A stretch of 32,620 nt of DNA from an uncultured Synergistia bacterium (GTDB taxonomy: Bacteria > Eremiobacterota > SpSt-956 > JAKJGF01). Within the stretch, counting starts at the first letter, position 1. Each line of letters begins with the position of its first letter. Shown here piece by piece: positions 23,107-31,739 of the stretch. The stretch is taken from positions 1 to 32,620 of the forward strand of contig CALARM010000538.1 in the NCBI GenBank assembly GCA_937888925.1, in the 5' to 3' direction. Both the position numbers and the translations under genes were made by a program. The notes below the pieces were generated by a model. It saw nothing but the letters and a program-made list of their open reading frames with translations. It searched no databases and had not been told where the DNA came from.

Positions 23107-25254
23107 TTATCTGCGTCTATAATAATTAATCCAGTTCCCTGCCTTCATATAAAGAGCTCTGTCATCAGGTTTTATCTGTTCAAGCGTACTTATTGCATCT
23201 GCATATTTTCCCATTTCTCCCAGGTTCCTTCCTGTCTGGTATAAAGCAATATTCCTTAAAGACGGAATGGTTGAAAGTCTTTTATAAATTTCTATAGCTT
23301 TCGTGAACTCTTTTTTTGCATCGTAAAGCATTGCAAGAAGGTGTAAAACTTCAATATTATCAGGCTCAACAGAGAGAGCAGATTGACAGCAATCTATAGA
23401 TTTATCCCAGTCAAATTCTATATAATTACTGGCACCGTCCATATAATTCTTTACTGTCTTTTTATTATCTATTCCTTCTTTAACAATAAATTTCCCTTCT
23501 CTCCCCTCCCACTCAAGGGTATAAACCTTTCTGGCAGGAAATGATTTTATAAGGTTTTCATTCTGAACCGGGTCAAGATAGAGGACTGTAATAATCTTTT
23601 GAGATTTATAATCAGAGAAATTCCTTATAAAAAACATATTCCCGAAATAGCCATGACCTCTCAGAAAAATAAGAGAAGGCTCTTTAATATTCAATTTATC
23701 TGACATAAATGCAGCAGGTTCACACCTGAAACGATACTGATCTTTAACAGAAGGAAATAGATTTATAAATATTCCGAACATCATAAATACTATGACAGAA
23801 CATATCAATGCAGGAGCAAACATATGAGAACCTTTAAAATTCTTTGCATCAAACCATTTTTTCACATAAAGAAATCCTGCCGACGCAGGGATTAAAGACA
23901 GCATAAATGACGGAAGATAGTACCGTGACCCAATCTCAAAGGCACCATTATAATAGAATCCTCCGTAAGAAATACCCAGAAAGAGGACAGGCACAAGTAA
24001 TAAAATAATTTTTAATTCTTTTCCGAAGAAAGAAAATAATGTAAAAAAAGCAATAAAAGGAACGGTCCAGAAAGAATTTCTCATGAAAGAAAAAGCACTG
24101 TTAAATAATCCATGAAGAGGTGTATGGACAGAAGGAGTAAATCCCCATTTATCGTCAGGATCATATTTTTCATAGCCAAAAAGGAAGGGCTCTCCGTTCT
24201 GTATGGTATTAACAATTAACAGGAGGCCTGCACCGAGAAAAAAGAGGAACACTATGAATGATATTTTCAATAAAAATATTTTTTTCATATCTGATTTCAT
24301 AAAAAGGTATATCATAAGAGGAACAGTGCCGGCACATATGGCCAGGCCGTCTCCGGGGCGGATAAGAATAATAAGTAAGGCAGATAAACCTGAGAGAATG
24401 GGATAGACAAAATGTTTATCATTAAAACTTTTGAATATGCCGTATATAAATAAAAGGGCAAGGCATGAGGCTCCATTATGAGGAAAATAAGTGCCACCCA
24501 GTAAAAAAAACAGAGGTGAAAGAAGGGCAAAATTTACGGACATAAAAGCCCCTTCAGTGCCGAGTAATAATTTACCGGTAAGATAAAGTATTATAATAGA
24601 TAAAGCAGTCAGCAGGGGATTTATAATAAATTCTATATGAAAAAACCTTCCGAAAGACAGTAAAAGAGGCCAACCTGCCGTAACTTTGCTGTACCATTTG
24701 CCGTCATTAATAATACTCCAGCTATGGAATGAAGCGGCCCATGGAGGAGATGTTTCATAAAGTTTTCCATGAGCCATGACATCTGATTGAAACATATAAC
24801 AGAACTCATCTCCTACAGGAGGAACATGGCCTGTGATGAAAAAATGTGATGCCAGTGTAATGGAGAATGAAATAAGGAATAAAATAATGAGGAATTTTCT
24901 TTGATTTTTAACAGTCGGGAGAGAAAATTTCATAGAAAACAGATAGAGGGAGAGTAGAAATATTGAAGGGAGGAGAAAAATATAAACAGGGATTATATGG
25001 TATATAAAGAAGATTTTAAAAAAATGCTTAAAATAATAAGATAAAACAACAGATGTAAAGGGGTTGTCTTCTGTAAGGTTTTTCGCTGCAAATTGTGCTG
25101 TTTCAAGGTTATAGAAACTTCTGTCACAGGAGAAACGCAGTAAAATAGCAAGGAGTAAAAGAATTATGGAAGGTATTATAAATAAAATATAAGATGTATC
25201 TTTTTTTTTCTTCATAGTCATGTAATGGGCAGAAACATCATTTTGTTTCTTCAC
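23107..25254 (-). CDS. GT-C-like membrane protein with C-terminal TPR domain
   Basis: 715 residues. About a dozen membrane helices from residue 22 to about 500. The first large loop has HVPPVGDEFCYMFQSDVMAHG with an acidic pair (D149, E150) in the position of the catalytic acid of GT39/GT83-type lipid-linked sugar transferases. The C-terminal 120 residues are soluble and contain TPR-like helices (SIDCCQSALSVEPDNIEVLH, then AIEIYKRLSTIPSL). It is probably a cell-surface sugar transferase with a protein-interaction tail; the substrate is unknown. The start is uncertain: GTG 25254, ATG 25221 and ATG 25215 are all in frame and none has a good ribosome site. It shares a terminator with the cyclase gene. 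Confidence 0.78.
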   Translation of the reverse strand: MKKQNDVSAHYMTMKKKKDTSYILFIIPSIILLLLAILLRFSCDRSFYNLETAQFAAKNLTEDNPFTSVVLSYYFKHFFKIFFIYHIIPVYIFLLPSIFLLSLYLFSMKFSLPTVKNQRKFLIILFLISFSITLASHFFITGHVPPVGDEFCYMFQSDVMAHGKLYETSPPWAASFHSWSIINDGKWYSKVTAGWPLLLSFGRFFHIEFIINPLLTALSIIILYLTGKLLLGTEGAFMSVNFALLSPLFFLLGGTYFPHNGASCLALLFIYGIFKSFNDKHFVYPILSGLSALLIILIRPGDGLAICAGTVPLMIYLFMKSDMKKIFLLKISFIVFLFFLGAGLLLIVNTIQNGEPFLFGYEKYDPDDKWGFTPSVHTPLHGLFNSAFSFMRNSFWTVPFIAFFTLFSFFGKELKIILLLVPVLFLGISYGGFYYNGAFEIGSRYYLPSFMLSLIPASAGFLYVKKWFDAKNFKGSHMFAPALICSVIVFMMFGIFINLFPSVKDQYRFRCEPAAFMSDKLNIKEPSLIFLRGHGYFGNMFFIRNFSDYKSQKIITVLYLDPVQNENLIKSFPARKVYTLEWEGREGKFIVKEGIDNKKTVKNYMDGASNYIEFDWDKSIDCCQSALSVEPDNIEVLHLLAMLYDAKKEFTKAIEIYKRLSTIPSLRNIALYQTGRNLGEMGKYADAISTLEQIKPDDRALYMKAGNWINYYRRR

Positions 25255-25259
25255 ATATA

Positions 25260-25379
25260 TTATTTATTTTCCAGTTTATTAATTCTGTCTTCATGGTCTT
25301 TAAACTTGTAGCCAACGGCATCCATAAAATTACTGACAATATTAACAAGTCTTGAAACTTCAACCTTTATACCTTCAGA
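25260..25379 (-). pseudogene. In-frame coiled-coil tail after the Uma2 stop codon
   Basis: Directly after the TAA of the Uma2 gene (25382-25380), the same frame stays open for 39 codons and ends at TAA 25262-25260. The peptide starts SEGIKVEVSRLVNIV and ends GYKFKDHEDRINKLENK, an amphipathic helix pattern. No start codon with a ribosome site precedes it; the only internal ATG would give 21 residues. It is either a C-terminal extension cut off by a new stop codon, the remains of a small downstream gene, or a readthrough tail. The end of this tail recurs downstream of the second Uma2 gene. Confidence 0.5.
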
Positions 25380-25997
25380 TTAAGTCTTTTTTGAGATTTT
25401 TTTAATTTTTCTAAAAACCAGACTTAACTCTATCTCCATACCTTCAAAACCTTCAACTTTTATTTTATCCGTTTTCGTATATTCTTCAGGAGTTTCATAA
25501 ATATCATTATTTTTCAATTTATAAATATAAATTTCTTTTTCATCAGGATCTACAATCCAATACTGTTTGACTTTATTTTTTTCATAAAGTCTTCTTTTCT
25601 TTAAACAATCTTTAGAAGCAGTAGAAGGAGAAAGAATTTCTATCACTATATCGGGGGCACCGAGGCAACTTCTATAATCTTCTATCTTATGCTGATCGCA
25701 GACAACAATAATATCAGGTTGAACAACATCAAATATCTCTTTATCATTCTTATTCTTACCTTTAGGAAACCGAACATCTACAGGTGTAGCAAATACTTCA
25801 CAGGTTTTATCAATTAAATAATTAGCTATCTGTCTGAACAATTCTCCCGATATTCTCTGATGATCCAGTACAGGAGCAGGACTCATATTATAAGGAACAC
25901 CATCAATAATCTCCCACCTTTCATCATCAGACCAGGTGAGGTAATCTGCATAACTATACTTTTTTTCTATATCTAATTTTCTTGCAACACTTTCCAT
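25380..25997 (-). CDS. Uma2-family putative endonuclease (copy 1)
   Basis: 205 residues of the Uma2 (DUF820) family, a PD-(D/E)XK-type nuclease fold abundant in cyanobacteria and several other phyla. Visible marks are YADYLTWSDDERWEIIDGVP with E29, VQPDIIVVCD with D95, and PDIVIEILSPSTASKD with E120, then the Lys-rich helix KKRRLYEKNKVKQYWIVDP. These are the expected metal-binding and catalytic positions. The biological role is not established; mobile-element or defence roles have been proposed. ATG 25997 has GGAGG about 8 bases upstream. It is a tandem paralog of the next gene, and a 39-codon tail follows its stop in frame. Confidence 0.88.
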   Translation of the reverse strand: MESVARKLDIEKKYSYADYLTWSDDERWEIIDGVPYNMSPAPVLDHQRISGELFRQIANYLIDKTCEVFATPVDVRFPKGKNKNDKEIFDVVQPDIIVVCDQHKIEDYRSCLGAPDIVIEILSPSTASKDCLKKRRLYEKNKVKQYWIVDPDEKEIYIYKLKNNDIYETPEEYTKTDKIKVEGFEGMEIELSLVFRKIKKISKKT

Positions 25998-26026
25998 AGA
26001 TAATTCCTCCTCAATGTACCTTTCAC

Positions 26027-26048
26027 ATATTATTTATTTTCCAGTTTA
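26027..26048 (-). repeat. Remnant of the coiled-coil tail end, second copy
   Basis: These 22 bases are identical to 25257-25278, the segment that encodes the last residues (KLENK) and stop of the tail after Uma2 copy 1, with further similarity on the TTCAC side. Here it lies downstream of Uma2 copy 2 with most of the tail gone. This marks the edge of a duplicated Uma2-plus-tail unit. Confidence 0.7.
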
Positions 26049-26109
26049 ACCTTCTTTATTATTAAAACGATCTATTAATTTTATTATAACATATCCACAT
26101 AAAATATCA

Positions 26110-26688
26110 TTAACCGAAAACCATATTTAAATCAATCTCCAGTCCTTCAAATCCTTCCACCTTTATTTTATCGTCTTTTTTATATTTTTCAGGATTTCTG
26201 TATGTAAAATCTTCTGTTAATTTGAATATAAAAACTTCTTTTTCTTCAGGGTCAATAATCCAGTATTGCTTTACTTTATGTTTCTCATAGAGCTCTCTCT
26301 TCCTTATGCAGTCTTTTGAAGCAGTAGAAGGTGACAGAATTTCAATGACCATATCAGGAGCGCCTTTACATCCTTTACGGCTGAGCTTATTGTTATCACA
26401 CACGACAACCAGATCAGGCTGCACTACAGTATAAATATTATCATCGCTGTCAGATTGTATCTGTGGTAAAGAAATATCAAAAGGAGAACTGAATATCTGA
26501 CAGGTTTTGCCTCTGAGGTAAATATTAAATTCAGCAAGAAGTTCTCTAAGAACCTTCTGATGAATATCTGACGGACTCGACATACCGAATGGAACTCCTT
26601 CGATTATTTCCCATCTTTCCTCATCGGGCCAGGTCAGATAATCGGCATAGGTAAAATATTTATCTGTGTTTTTTGCAACACTTTCCAT
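26110..26688 (-). CDS. Uma2-family putative endonuclease (copy 2)
   Basis: 192 residues from ATG 26688, which is preferred to TTG 26709 because AAAGGGATGAG lies between them and the paralog also starts MESVA. The same family marks are present: YADYLTWPDEERWEIIEGVP, VQPDLVVVCD, and PDMVIEILSPSTASKD followed by KHKVKQYWIIDP. It aligns end to end with copy 1 but differs at many positions, with the greatest divergence in the middle (SSPFDISLPQIQSDSDDN versus TPVDVRFPKGKNKND). Both copies keep the catalytic residues. The duplication is therefore not recent. No toxin-antitoxin partner is evident. Confidence 0.87.
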   Translation of the reverse strand: MESVAKNTDKYFTYADYLTWPDEERWEIIEGVPFGMSSPSDIHQKVLRELLAEFNIYLRGKTCQIFSSPFDISLPQIQSDSDDNIYTVVQPDLVVVCDNNKLSRKGCKGAPDMVIEILSPSTASKDCIRKRELYEKHKVKQYWIIDPEEKEVFIFKLTEDFTYRNPEKYKKDDKIKVEGFEGLEIDLNMVFG

Positions 26689-26791
26689 AATCTCATCCCT
26701 TTCATTCAATTATATCTTTATTATATTCATTTTACACAGAGCAGTAAATATCTTATAAATTATTTTACACTACCAAAACAGATTTAAATCA

Positions 26792-26846
26792 AAGATAGCG
26801 TTTTTTTATGACAGGTAGATTCACTGTCATAAAAAAACGCTATCTT
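26792..26846. repeat. Perfect 23-bp inverted repeat
   Basis: Arms 26792-26814 and 26824-26846 are exact complements around a 9-base loop. Each arm has three parts: AAGATAGCG, a run of seven T, and ATGACAG. It lies 15 bases past the stop of the minus-strand TPR lipoprotein. The T-run is inside the stem and before the inner hairpin on both strands, so it does not fit a standard intrinsic terminator. It may be a small palindromic repeat or an unusual 3' stem. Confidence 0.85.
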
Positions 26847-26860
26847 ACCGCATTATCTTA

Positions 26861-27751
26861 TTACTTTTTCTTGTTTTTCTTAAGATTTTCTATAGTTTCC
26901 TGTGTAGCTTTCTTATACTGTAAGGCAAATGGTTCTGAAGGATTAATCTTTAACACTTTATCATAACATGCAATAGCCTCTTTATATTTTCCCTGTTGTC
27001 CCAGGGCAAAGCCTTTATCATTTAATGCACTTATATTATCCGGTTCCGTCTTTAAAACAACATCAAAATCCTCAATAGCTTCTTTATATTTTTTCTTATT
27101 AACCAGAAGCCATCCGCGGGCAATACGTGCCTCAACATATGCAGTCCGCTTCTTTATTACGTCATTAAAGTTCTTCATAGCTTCATCATCTTTTCCCAGA
27201 GCTACAAGTATAAGACCTTTTATATACAGAGCTTCATAAAAAGAAGGATCCATTTTTATTATTTGCTCAACACATTTAAGAGCTTCTTTATTATCTCCGA
27301 TTTCTTTTAACGCCCAGGCTTTATTGGCAATGGCAGGTACAAAAGTAGGGTTTATCTTTAATATAGTATCAAACACTACAACAGCTTCTTTATATCTGCT
27401 TAAAGCATTTAATGATACTCCTTTTCCATTTAAGGCTCTGACAAAATCTTTATTAAGCTCTATAGCTCTGTCATAGCATTTTAATGATTCTTCAATTTTG
27501 CCCTGTTGATACAGTATACGTCCCCTGCCTTCCCATGCGAGATCAAAATCGGGGCAGATTTCAATGGCTTTATCGAAAGAAGTAAGAGCTTCACTGTATT
27601 TCTTCTCATTAAAAAAAATATCTCCCTTGTTATAAAAAGGATCTGCCTTTTTTCTTAACTCCAGGTTTTCCCTGGCTTTATCTTTGCAGGAACACAGAAG
27701 AGTCAGAAGTAACAGACATATAATAATTCCTTTAGACTTGCAAAAATTCAT
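26861..27751 (-). CDS. TPR-repeat lipoprotein
   Basis: 296 residues. An N-terminal hydrophobic segment is followed by a lipobox LCSC with the lipidated cysteine most likely C22, so the protein is exported and membrane-anchored. About seven TPR units follow from residue 36 to the end (for example ALTSFDKAIEICPDFDLAWE, SLKCYDRAIELNKDFVRALN, AIACYDKVLKINPSEPF). TPRs bind proteins; no enzymatic domain is present. The repeat style resembles the extracytoplasmic TPR tails of the two kinases at 5.5-10.4 kb, which may reflect a common origin. AAGGAAGGTG precedes the ATG at 27751. The C-terminus is Lys-rich. Confidence 0.88.
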   Translation of the reverse strand: MNFCKSKGIIICLLLLTLLCSCKDKARENLELRKKADPFYNKGDIFFNEKKYSEALTSFDKAIEICPDFDLAWEGRGRILYQQGKIEESLKCYDRAIELNKDFVRALNGKGVSLNALSRYKEAVVVFDTILKINPTFVPAIANKAWALKEIGDNKEALKCVEQIIKMDPSFYEALYIKGLILVALGKDDEAMKNFNDVIKKRTAYVEARIARGWLLVNKKKYKEAIEDFDVVLKTEPDNISALNDKGFALGQQGKYKEAIACYDKVLKINPSEPFALQYKKATQETIENLKKNKKK

Positions 27752-27984
27752 AACACATACACCTTCCTTATTATTAAAATAATCAACCTTTTATGCTTAC
27801 CTCTACTGACTTGAGCATGAGCGTGTAATAAATTGTTTCCTCCCGTCACTGGGCACGCGTTACGAGAGTTACATATTCATTATTCAGGCTCAACTCTGTA
27901 TAACATTATACAATAATCTTCACACACCTTCCTTATTGCAAGAATCTTGCGCATCACTGTAAATCTATTACACAAATAAGCTAT

Positions 27985-28014
27985 ATTATATCAGAAGTGG
28001 TATTTAGATGTAAA
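27985..28014 (-). promoter_or_regulatory. Promoter candidate for the TPR lipoprotein
   Basis: On the minus strand TTTACA (28014-28009), an 18-base spacer and a perfect TATAAT (27990-27985). The leader would be about 230 bases. That leader holds a GCAAGA/TCTTGC palindrome, a second copy of the CACCTTCCTTATT string found at the ribosome site, and a short heptamer-like block (about 27838-27865). The rest of the 391-base gap (27752-28142) shows no gene. Confidence 0.45.
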
Positions 28015-28084
28015 TATAACGGTCATTAAAGTTTTTTAATCTTTACCGGGGGAGGAGCACAGCAAAAAAGAGGTTTGCAGGAGC

Positions 28085-28121
28085 ATATAAAAAATAAGAG
28101 AGAGGGTAAATACCCTCTCTC
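28085..28121 (-). terminator. Intrinsic terminator of the NHL lipoprotein gene
   Basis: On the minus strand GAGAGAGGG pairs with CCCTCTCTC around a 6-base loop (stem 28121-28098), followed by TTATTTTTTAT. It lies about 20 bases after the stop at 28143. Confidence 0.85.
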
Positions 28122-28142
28122 CATTATTTAAGAGATTATCTC

Positions 28143-31100
28143 TTAGTTGGTTGCTTCATAAAGTTTCACACGGTGATTATCAGTAGTGTAAACCTTACCA
28201 TTGATATCCACTGATGTGTACAGAGGATAGAAGAGATTATTTGTATCCCATGCTTCGATCCATCCGCCACCGCTGACCAGATTCTTCTGCATACGTCTGT
28301 TGAAACCGTCTACAACATAGAGATTGTTACCTGTATCAAGATAACATCCAACGCAGGTATGGAATTTACCTGCACCACCGGTGCCAACTGTACCTGCAGT
28401 GCTTACCTGTTTAATGTAATTGCTGGTTTCTAAATCATAAGCAAGAACGCGGTCATTTTCTGTATCAGATACATAAACTATATTGTTGGTTGCATCTGTA
28501 GCAAGACCCCATGGATGGAAGAACCCTTTGTTCTCTGCTCCGAGAAGGGTAATGAGAGGAGTTCCGTCTTCTTTGAATTTGTGGACTTCACCATCACCAT
28601 AAGCAGGAACTGCAGAATTAAGCTGAATACCATTGCTGTATGTATCTGCTACCCATACATAGGCTTTTCCGTAGGAAATGCCGGTAGGATACCAGAAGAA
28701 ACGCTGAACACCCTGATACCATTCCACACCGAGTGGATGAACTATATTAGAGCTGAGAGGACTGGTCACATTATAGCCGGGCTGTAATTTGCTTACACGA
28801 CCAACACTGTAATTGAATCCTTCTGAGCTTGTAGGACCGGGATTTGGATTTCTTGCCCAGTCAACAACATAGATAATATCTTTGTCGTTATCTACTGCAA
28901 TACCCCATGGATAGTAATATTCGACAAAGGTGGGACTAAGGCTTGTATCACCGGCAATATTTATAGTAGAAGCAATCTGCTGTGTGGGATAATCACCAAC
29001 AGTTCCACTTGGTGGTGTATTAAGAGTACCCTCTAATCTGTGGTGATCTATATAGGCATTATACCAGTTCATAAGATCTTGAGCATTACATACTGCAAGG
29101 AACGGAGGAGTTCCCCACTGGGTTATGTACTGACTCTTATTTACGCCGAGAGTTTTGGATTTAATGACGCGGCAGTTTACATTATCTACTATATAAACGT
29201 TTCCGTTCTTATCTGTAGCTGTACCTGCTGGATTTGCATAATCCTTATAAAGGAGTCTCCATCTGTCCATTTCTTTTCCGTCCTGTTTAAATTTCCATAC
29301 ACGATGGTATGCGTCTCCAACAAATACTTCCTGAGTCTGGTTGGGGCACACTGCCACTGTAATGGCCTGTGCAACACCACCATTTGCATTATAAGGTGCA
29401 TTAAAGTTTGCAAAAACATATGGAAGCGCTTGTCCTGCAGGATAACGACGGGATACTGTACCAACCAATGAGGCTGAACTACTAGGAGTTCCGTCTACTG
29501 GACATGGAATTGTGAAACTGGTTCTGAATGGTGTTGTAAGCCATTTTGCGCCATCATATTTATAGACACATTCATTTTCATGACCGTCAGTCCAGTCATA
29601 ATCTGCAGCAAATATAGCTTCTACTACAGAACCACCCTGGCTCGGAACATTGTATGCTGCAATACCTGTAATGAAGTTTATATCCGGATAATTACCGATA
29701 CCGATAGCAGCAGGCGGATAAAGTCTGGAAGCGCGAACGCCTTCTGCGCTATAAACAACAATTCTCTGATCTGTCACAGGATTTACCGGCGGATTTGGTT
29801 CGGTATAACCGGCAGCACGTGCACATGTGGCAAGACTTAAAATAGTACCTGCAACATAAACATTTCCGGAGGAACCGGCTGCCACGCCTACTGGCTGTAT
29901 TATACGATAATCCACACTGGCTGTAGAAGATGTTCCTTCAAGGTTAACTGGCCACTGATCATTTGTAGGAAGTGTTGTAGGATCATTCCATTTCGGTGTA
30001 TCCTGATTGGCAAGATTACATCTGTGTAAGACAAAACGCGGCTCGTAAGTAGCGGCACCTGTTCTTACCCAGTGCTGATAAAATTCAGGCACATAAAGCC
30101 ATTTGCCGTCAGAACTTGTAGCAAGACCATTGATTTCACCGAAGTTGAAACCATTGGAGTAACCGAGGGTAGAATTCGGATGACCGAGGTCTTTACCGGA
30201 ACTGCTGGATTTTGCTAAAAATCTTATAACTCTTCCGCCGAGACCGTTGGCAGTAGCATAAGCTCCTACTGGATCTGGATTTGTGCCATCATCATAGTTG
30301 GCATCTGTAATATAAATGTATTCACCTGCTGGATCTACTGCGAGACCGGCAATCTGAACGACACCTGTTGTATCAATGAGGAAGCCTCCATCATACTGAG
30401 AAGTAAGATGATTTCCTGCTGAGTCATATTTTTCGATATGATTTCTGAAACGCTGTGCATAATCTACATTATCTGTAGCTTCAGATAATGAAGAATAAGG
30501 ATCATATACTGCTACATAGAAATTGCAATCCTGATCTGATGCTACAAATACTGAACCGTAATTTGCATCATAGGCACTCTGATAACCCCATGTACCTGTA
30601 TGGGCATATTTCTGTCCGCCAGCAAGCTGTACATCAAAGGAACCTGTTCCGCCTGTTACTGGAACATCGTCTGATGTATAAAGCTGTACAGTTGCGACAC
30701 TGGCAATAGAATCCGGGAATTTATATTTTGCTGCATTCGCATCTGTATCCTGAGCATTTGCGGCAACATCTAATACTACTGGATTTCCGTTAACACTAAA
30801 TTTAATCTTATAAGCGGTTGCATCCATATTTCCCCAGTAAAGAGTATCGCCAGGAGATACTGGAATAGTAGATGGGATAAATTTCTTATCTTTTATTGTT
30901 ACACCAAGATAAGCATTAATAGGAGTAGTCTGACCGGCTGTAATAGTAACTTTCTTTATTCTGTTGGAAAGCATATTACCATTGCCGTCAGCACTGTCCA
31001 TACCGGAAAGTACTACCTGTACCACAGTGGCTTTTACACCGTCAAATTTCTGAACGGTAGGTATAGTATATCCAGCAGATGGTTTGTTTATTGTGAAAGT

Positions 31101-31346
31101 ATTCTCTGTTCCACCACTGGAATTCTGACATTCAATCTTTATAGATTTTACAGTTGATTGAATTAACTGAGCAGAAATATCAGATCCTTCTTCAGGCCAT
31201 GGAACTGTTATTTCTAAAGATCCTAAACCATCATTGCCGGTGACGCTTGGAGTTATGGTAGAGACTCCATCCCCTCCGCCACAACCAATGAGGTAAAGGG
31301 CTAAAAATATACTAACAATTGTTAAAGTTATTAAACTTCTTTTCAT
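28143..31346 (-). CDS. Large NHL-repeat (beta-propeller) lipoprotein with cupredoxin-like domain
   Basis: 1067 residues. A signal peptide ends in the lipobox LIGC (C22) with a Gly-rich tether GGGDG, so it is a surface or periplasmic lipoprotein. Residues about 40-150 look like a beta-sandwich (GSLEITVPWPEEG). Residues about 150-240 resemble a cupredoxin fold (KKFIPSTIPVSPGDTLYWGN), but the His that usually follows is replaced (DATAYKIKF) and no Cys/His/Met ligand set is visible. The rest holds at least eight NHL-type strands, such as NIVYVSDTENDRVLAYDLE, NVYIVDNVNCRVIKSK and NLYVVDGFNRRMQKN, forming one or two beta-propellers. NHL propellers usually bind proteins or ligands. AGGAGG precedes the ATG; a stub lipoprotein gene ends 14 bases upstream. 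Confidence 0.87.
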   Translation of the reverse strand: MKRSLITLTIVSIFLALYLIGCGGGDGVSTITPSVTGNDGLGSLEITVPWPEEGSDISAQLIQSTVKSIKIECQNSSGGTENTFTINKPSAGYTIPTVQKFDGVKATVVQVVLSGMDSADGNGNMLSNRIKKVTITAGQTTPINAYLGVTIKDKKFIPSTIPVSPGDTLYWGNMDATAYKIKFSVNGNPVVLDVAANAQDTDANAAKYKFPDSIASVATVQLYTSDDVPVTGGTGSFDVQLAGGQKYAHTGTWGYQSAYDANYGSVFVASDQDCNFYVAVYDPYSSLSEATDNVDYAQRFRNHIEKYDSAGNHLTSQYDGGFLIDTTGVVQIAGLAVDPAGEYIYITDANYDDGTNPDPVGAYATANGLGGRVIRFLAKSSSSGKDLGHPNSTLGYSNGFNFGEINGLATSSDGKWLYVPEFYQHWVRTGAATYEPRFVLHRCNLANQDTPKWNDPTTLPTNDQWPVNLEGTSSTASVDYRIIQPVGVAAGSSGNVYVAGTILSLATCARAAGYTEPNPPVNPVTDQRIVVYSAEGVRASRLYPPAAIGIGNYPDINFITGIAAYNVPSQGGSVVEAIFAADYDWTDGHENECVYKYDGAKWLTTPFRTSFTIPCPVDGTPSSSASLVGTVSRRYPAGQALPYVFANFNAPYNANGGVAQAITVAVCPNQTQEVFVGDAYHRVWKFKQDGKEMDRWRLLYKDYANPAGTATDKNGNVYIVDNVNCRVIKSKTLGVNKSQYITQWGTPPFLAVCNAQDLMNWYNAYIDHHRLEGTLNTPPSGTVGDYPTQQIASTINIAGDTSLSPTFVEYYYPWGIAVDNDKDIIYVVDWARNPNPGPTSSEGFNYSVGRVSKLQPGYNVTSPLSSNIVHPLGVEWYQGVQRFFWYPTGISYGKAYVWVADTYSNGIQLNSAVPAYGDGEVHKFKEDGTPLITLLGAENKGFFHPWGLATDATNNIVYVSDTENDRVLAYDLETSNYIKQVSTAGTVGTGGAGKFHTCVGCYLDTGNNLYVVDGFNRRMQKNLVSGGGWIEAWDTNNLFYPLYTSVDINGKVYTTDNHRVKLYEATN

Positions 31347-31360
31347 ATTTACCTCCTTAG

Positions 31361-31570
31361 TTATTGTACTGTTACATTAATAGATCCACCAGATGGTATT
31401 GGTGTGTTTGTTGGTGTTGGTGTTGTCGACGGTGTAGGTGTAGATGTTGCTACAGGTGTTGTAATAACAGTTGCATCGTCACCGCAGCCTACCAACGTTA
31501 CTGATGCAAAAGAAATTAGCAATGACACTAATAATAGAGCTGCACAGATTGTGATAAACCACTTTTTCAT
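31361..31570 (-). CDS. Short lipoprotein with Thr/Pro-rich tail (possible truncated paralog)
   Basis: 69 residues: signal peptide, lipobox LVGC with C29, then GDDATVITTPVATSTPTPST and more TP repeats, ending SGGSINVTVQ. The Cys-Gly start and the SINVTV strand parallel the beginning of the following NHL lipoprotein (GCGGG...GSLEITVPW). It may therefore be the stub of a second, related lipoprotein cut short by a stop codon or deletion. A real small lipoprotein is also possible, as AAAGGGTGA precedes the ATG. It is probably co-transcribed with the NHL gene. Confidence 0.65.
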   Translation of the reverse strand: MKKWFITICAALLLVSLLISFASVTLVGCGDDATVITTPVATSTPTPSTTPTPTNTPIPSGGSINVTVQ

Positions 31571-31660
31571 TTAATTAAATCACCCTTTCTTAATCTTACA
31601 GGAAAAAGTTTAATCATAGCTTTTTTCCCAAAATTTATCGACCTTAATTTTTAATAATTA

Positions 31661-31737
31661 TCACGTTGGAGAACGAGTAAAAGGAATTAGAAATAAACGC
31701 TTATTTCTCTTCTTCACTGAATGACACACCCTCCTTT
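31661..31737 (-). other. Possible leader peptide with strong ribosome site
   Basis: On the minus strand AAAGGAGGG (31737-31729) is followed by GTG 31717 and an 18-codon frame, MKKRNKRLFLIPFTRSPT, ending at TGA 31663-31661. A small hairpin (31690-31696 with 31701-31707) lies within it. It is upstream of the two lipoprotein genes. It could be a leader ORF, or a ribosome site left from a lost gene. Confidence 0.3.
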
Positions 31738-31739
31738 AT

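Noticed and set aside
26792..26846. Ordinary intrinsic terminator for the TPR lipoprotein
   Set aside because: The T-run is inside the stem and precedes the inner hairpin on both strands, so I list it as an inverted repeat.
29040..29471. Plus-strand ORF of 143 residues
   Set aside because: It is antisense to the NHL lipoprotein and has no ribosome site or recognisable family.
31361..31570. N-terminal exon-like part of the NHL protein separated by a frameshift
   Set aside because: The NHL gene has its own signal peptide, lipobox and ribosome site, so the two are separate starts.
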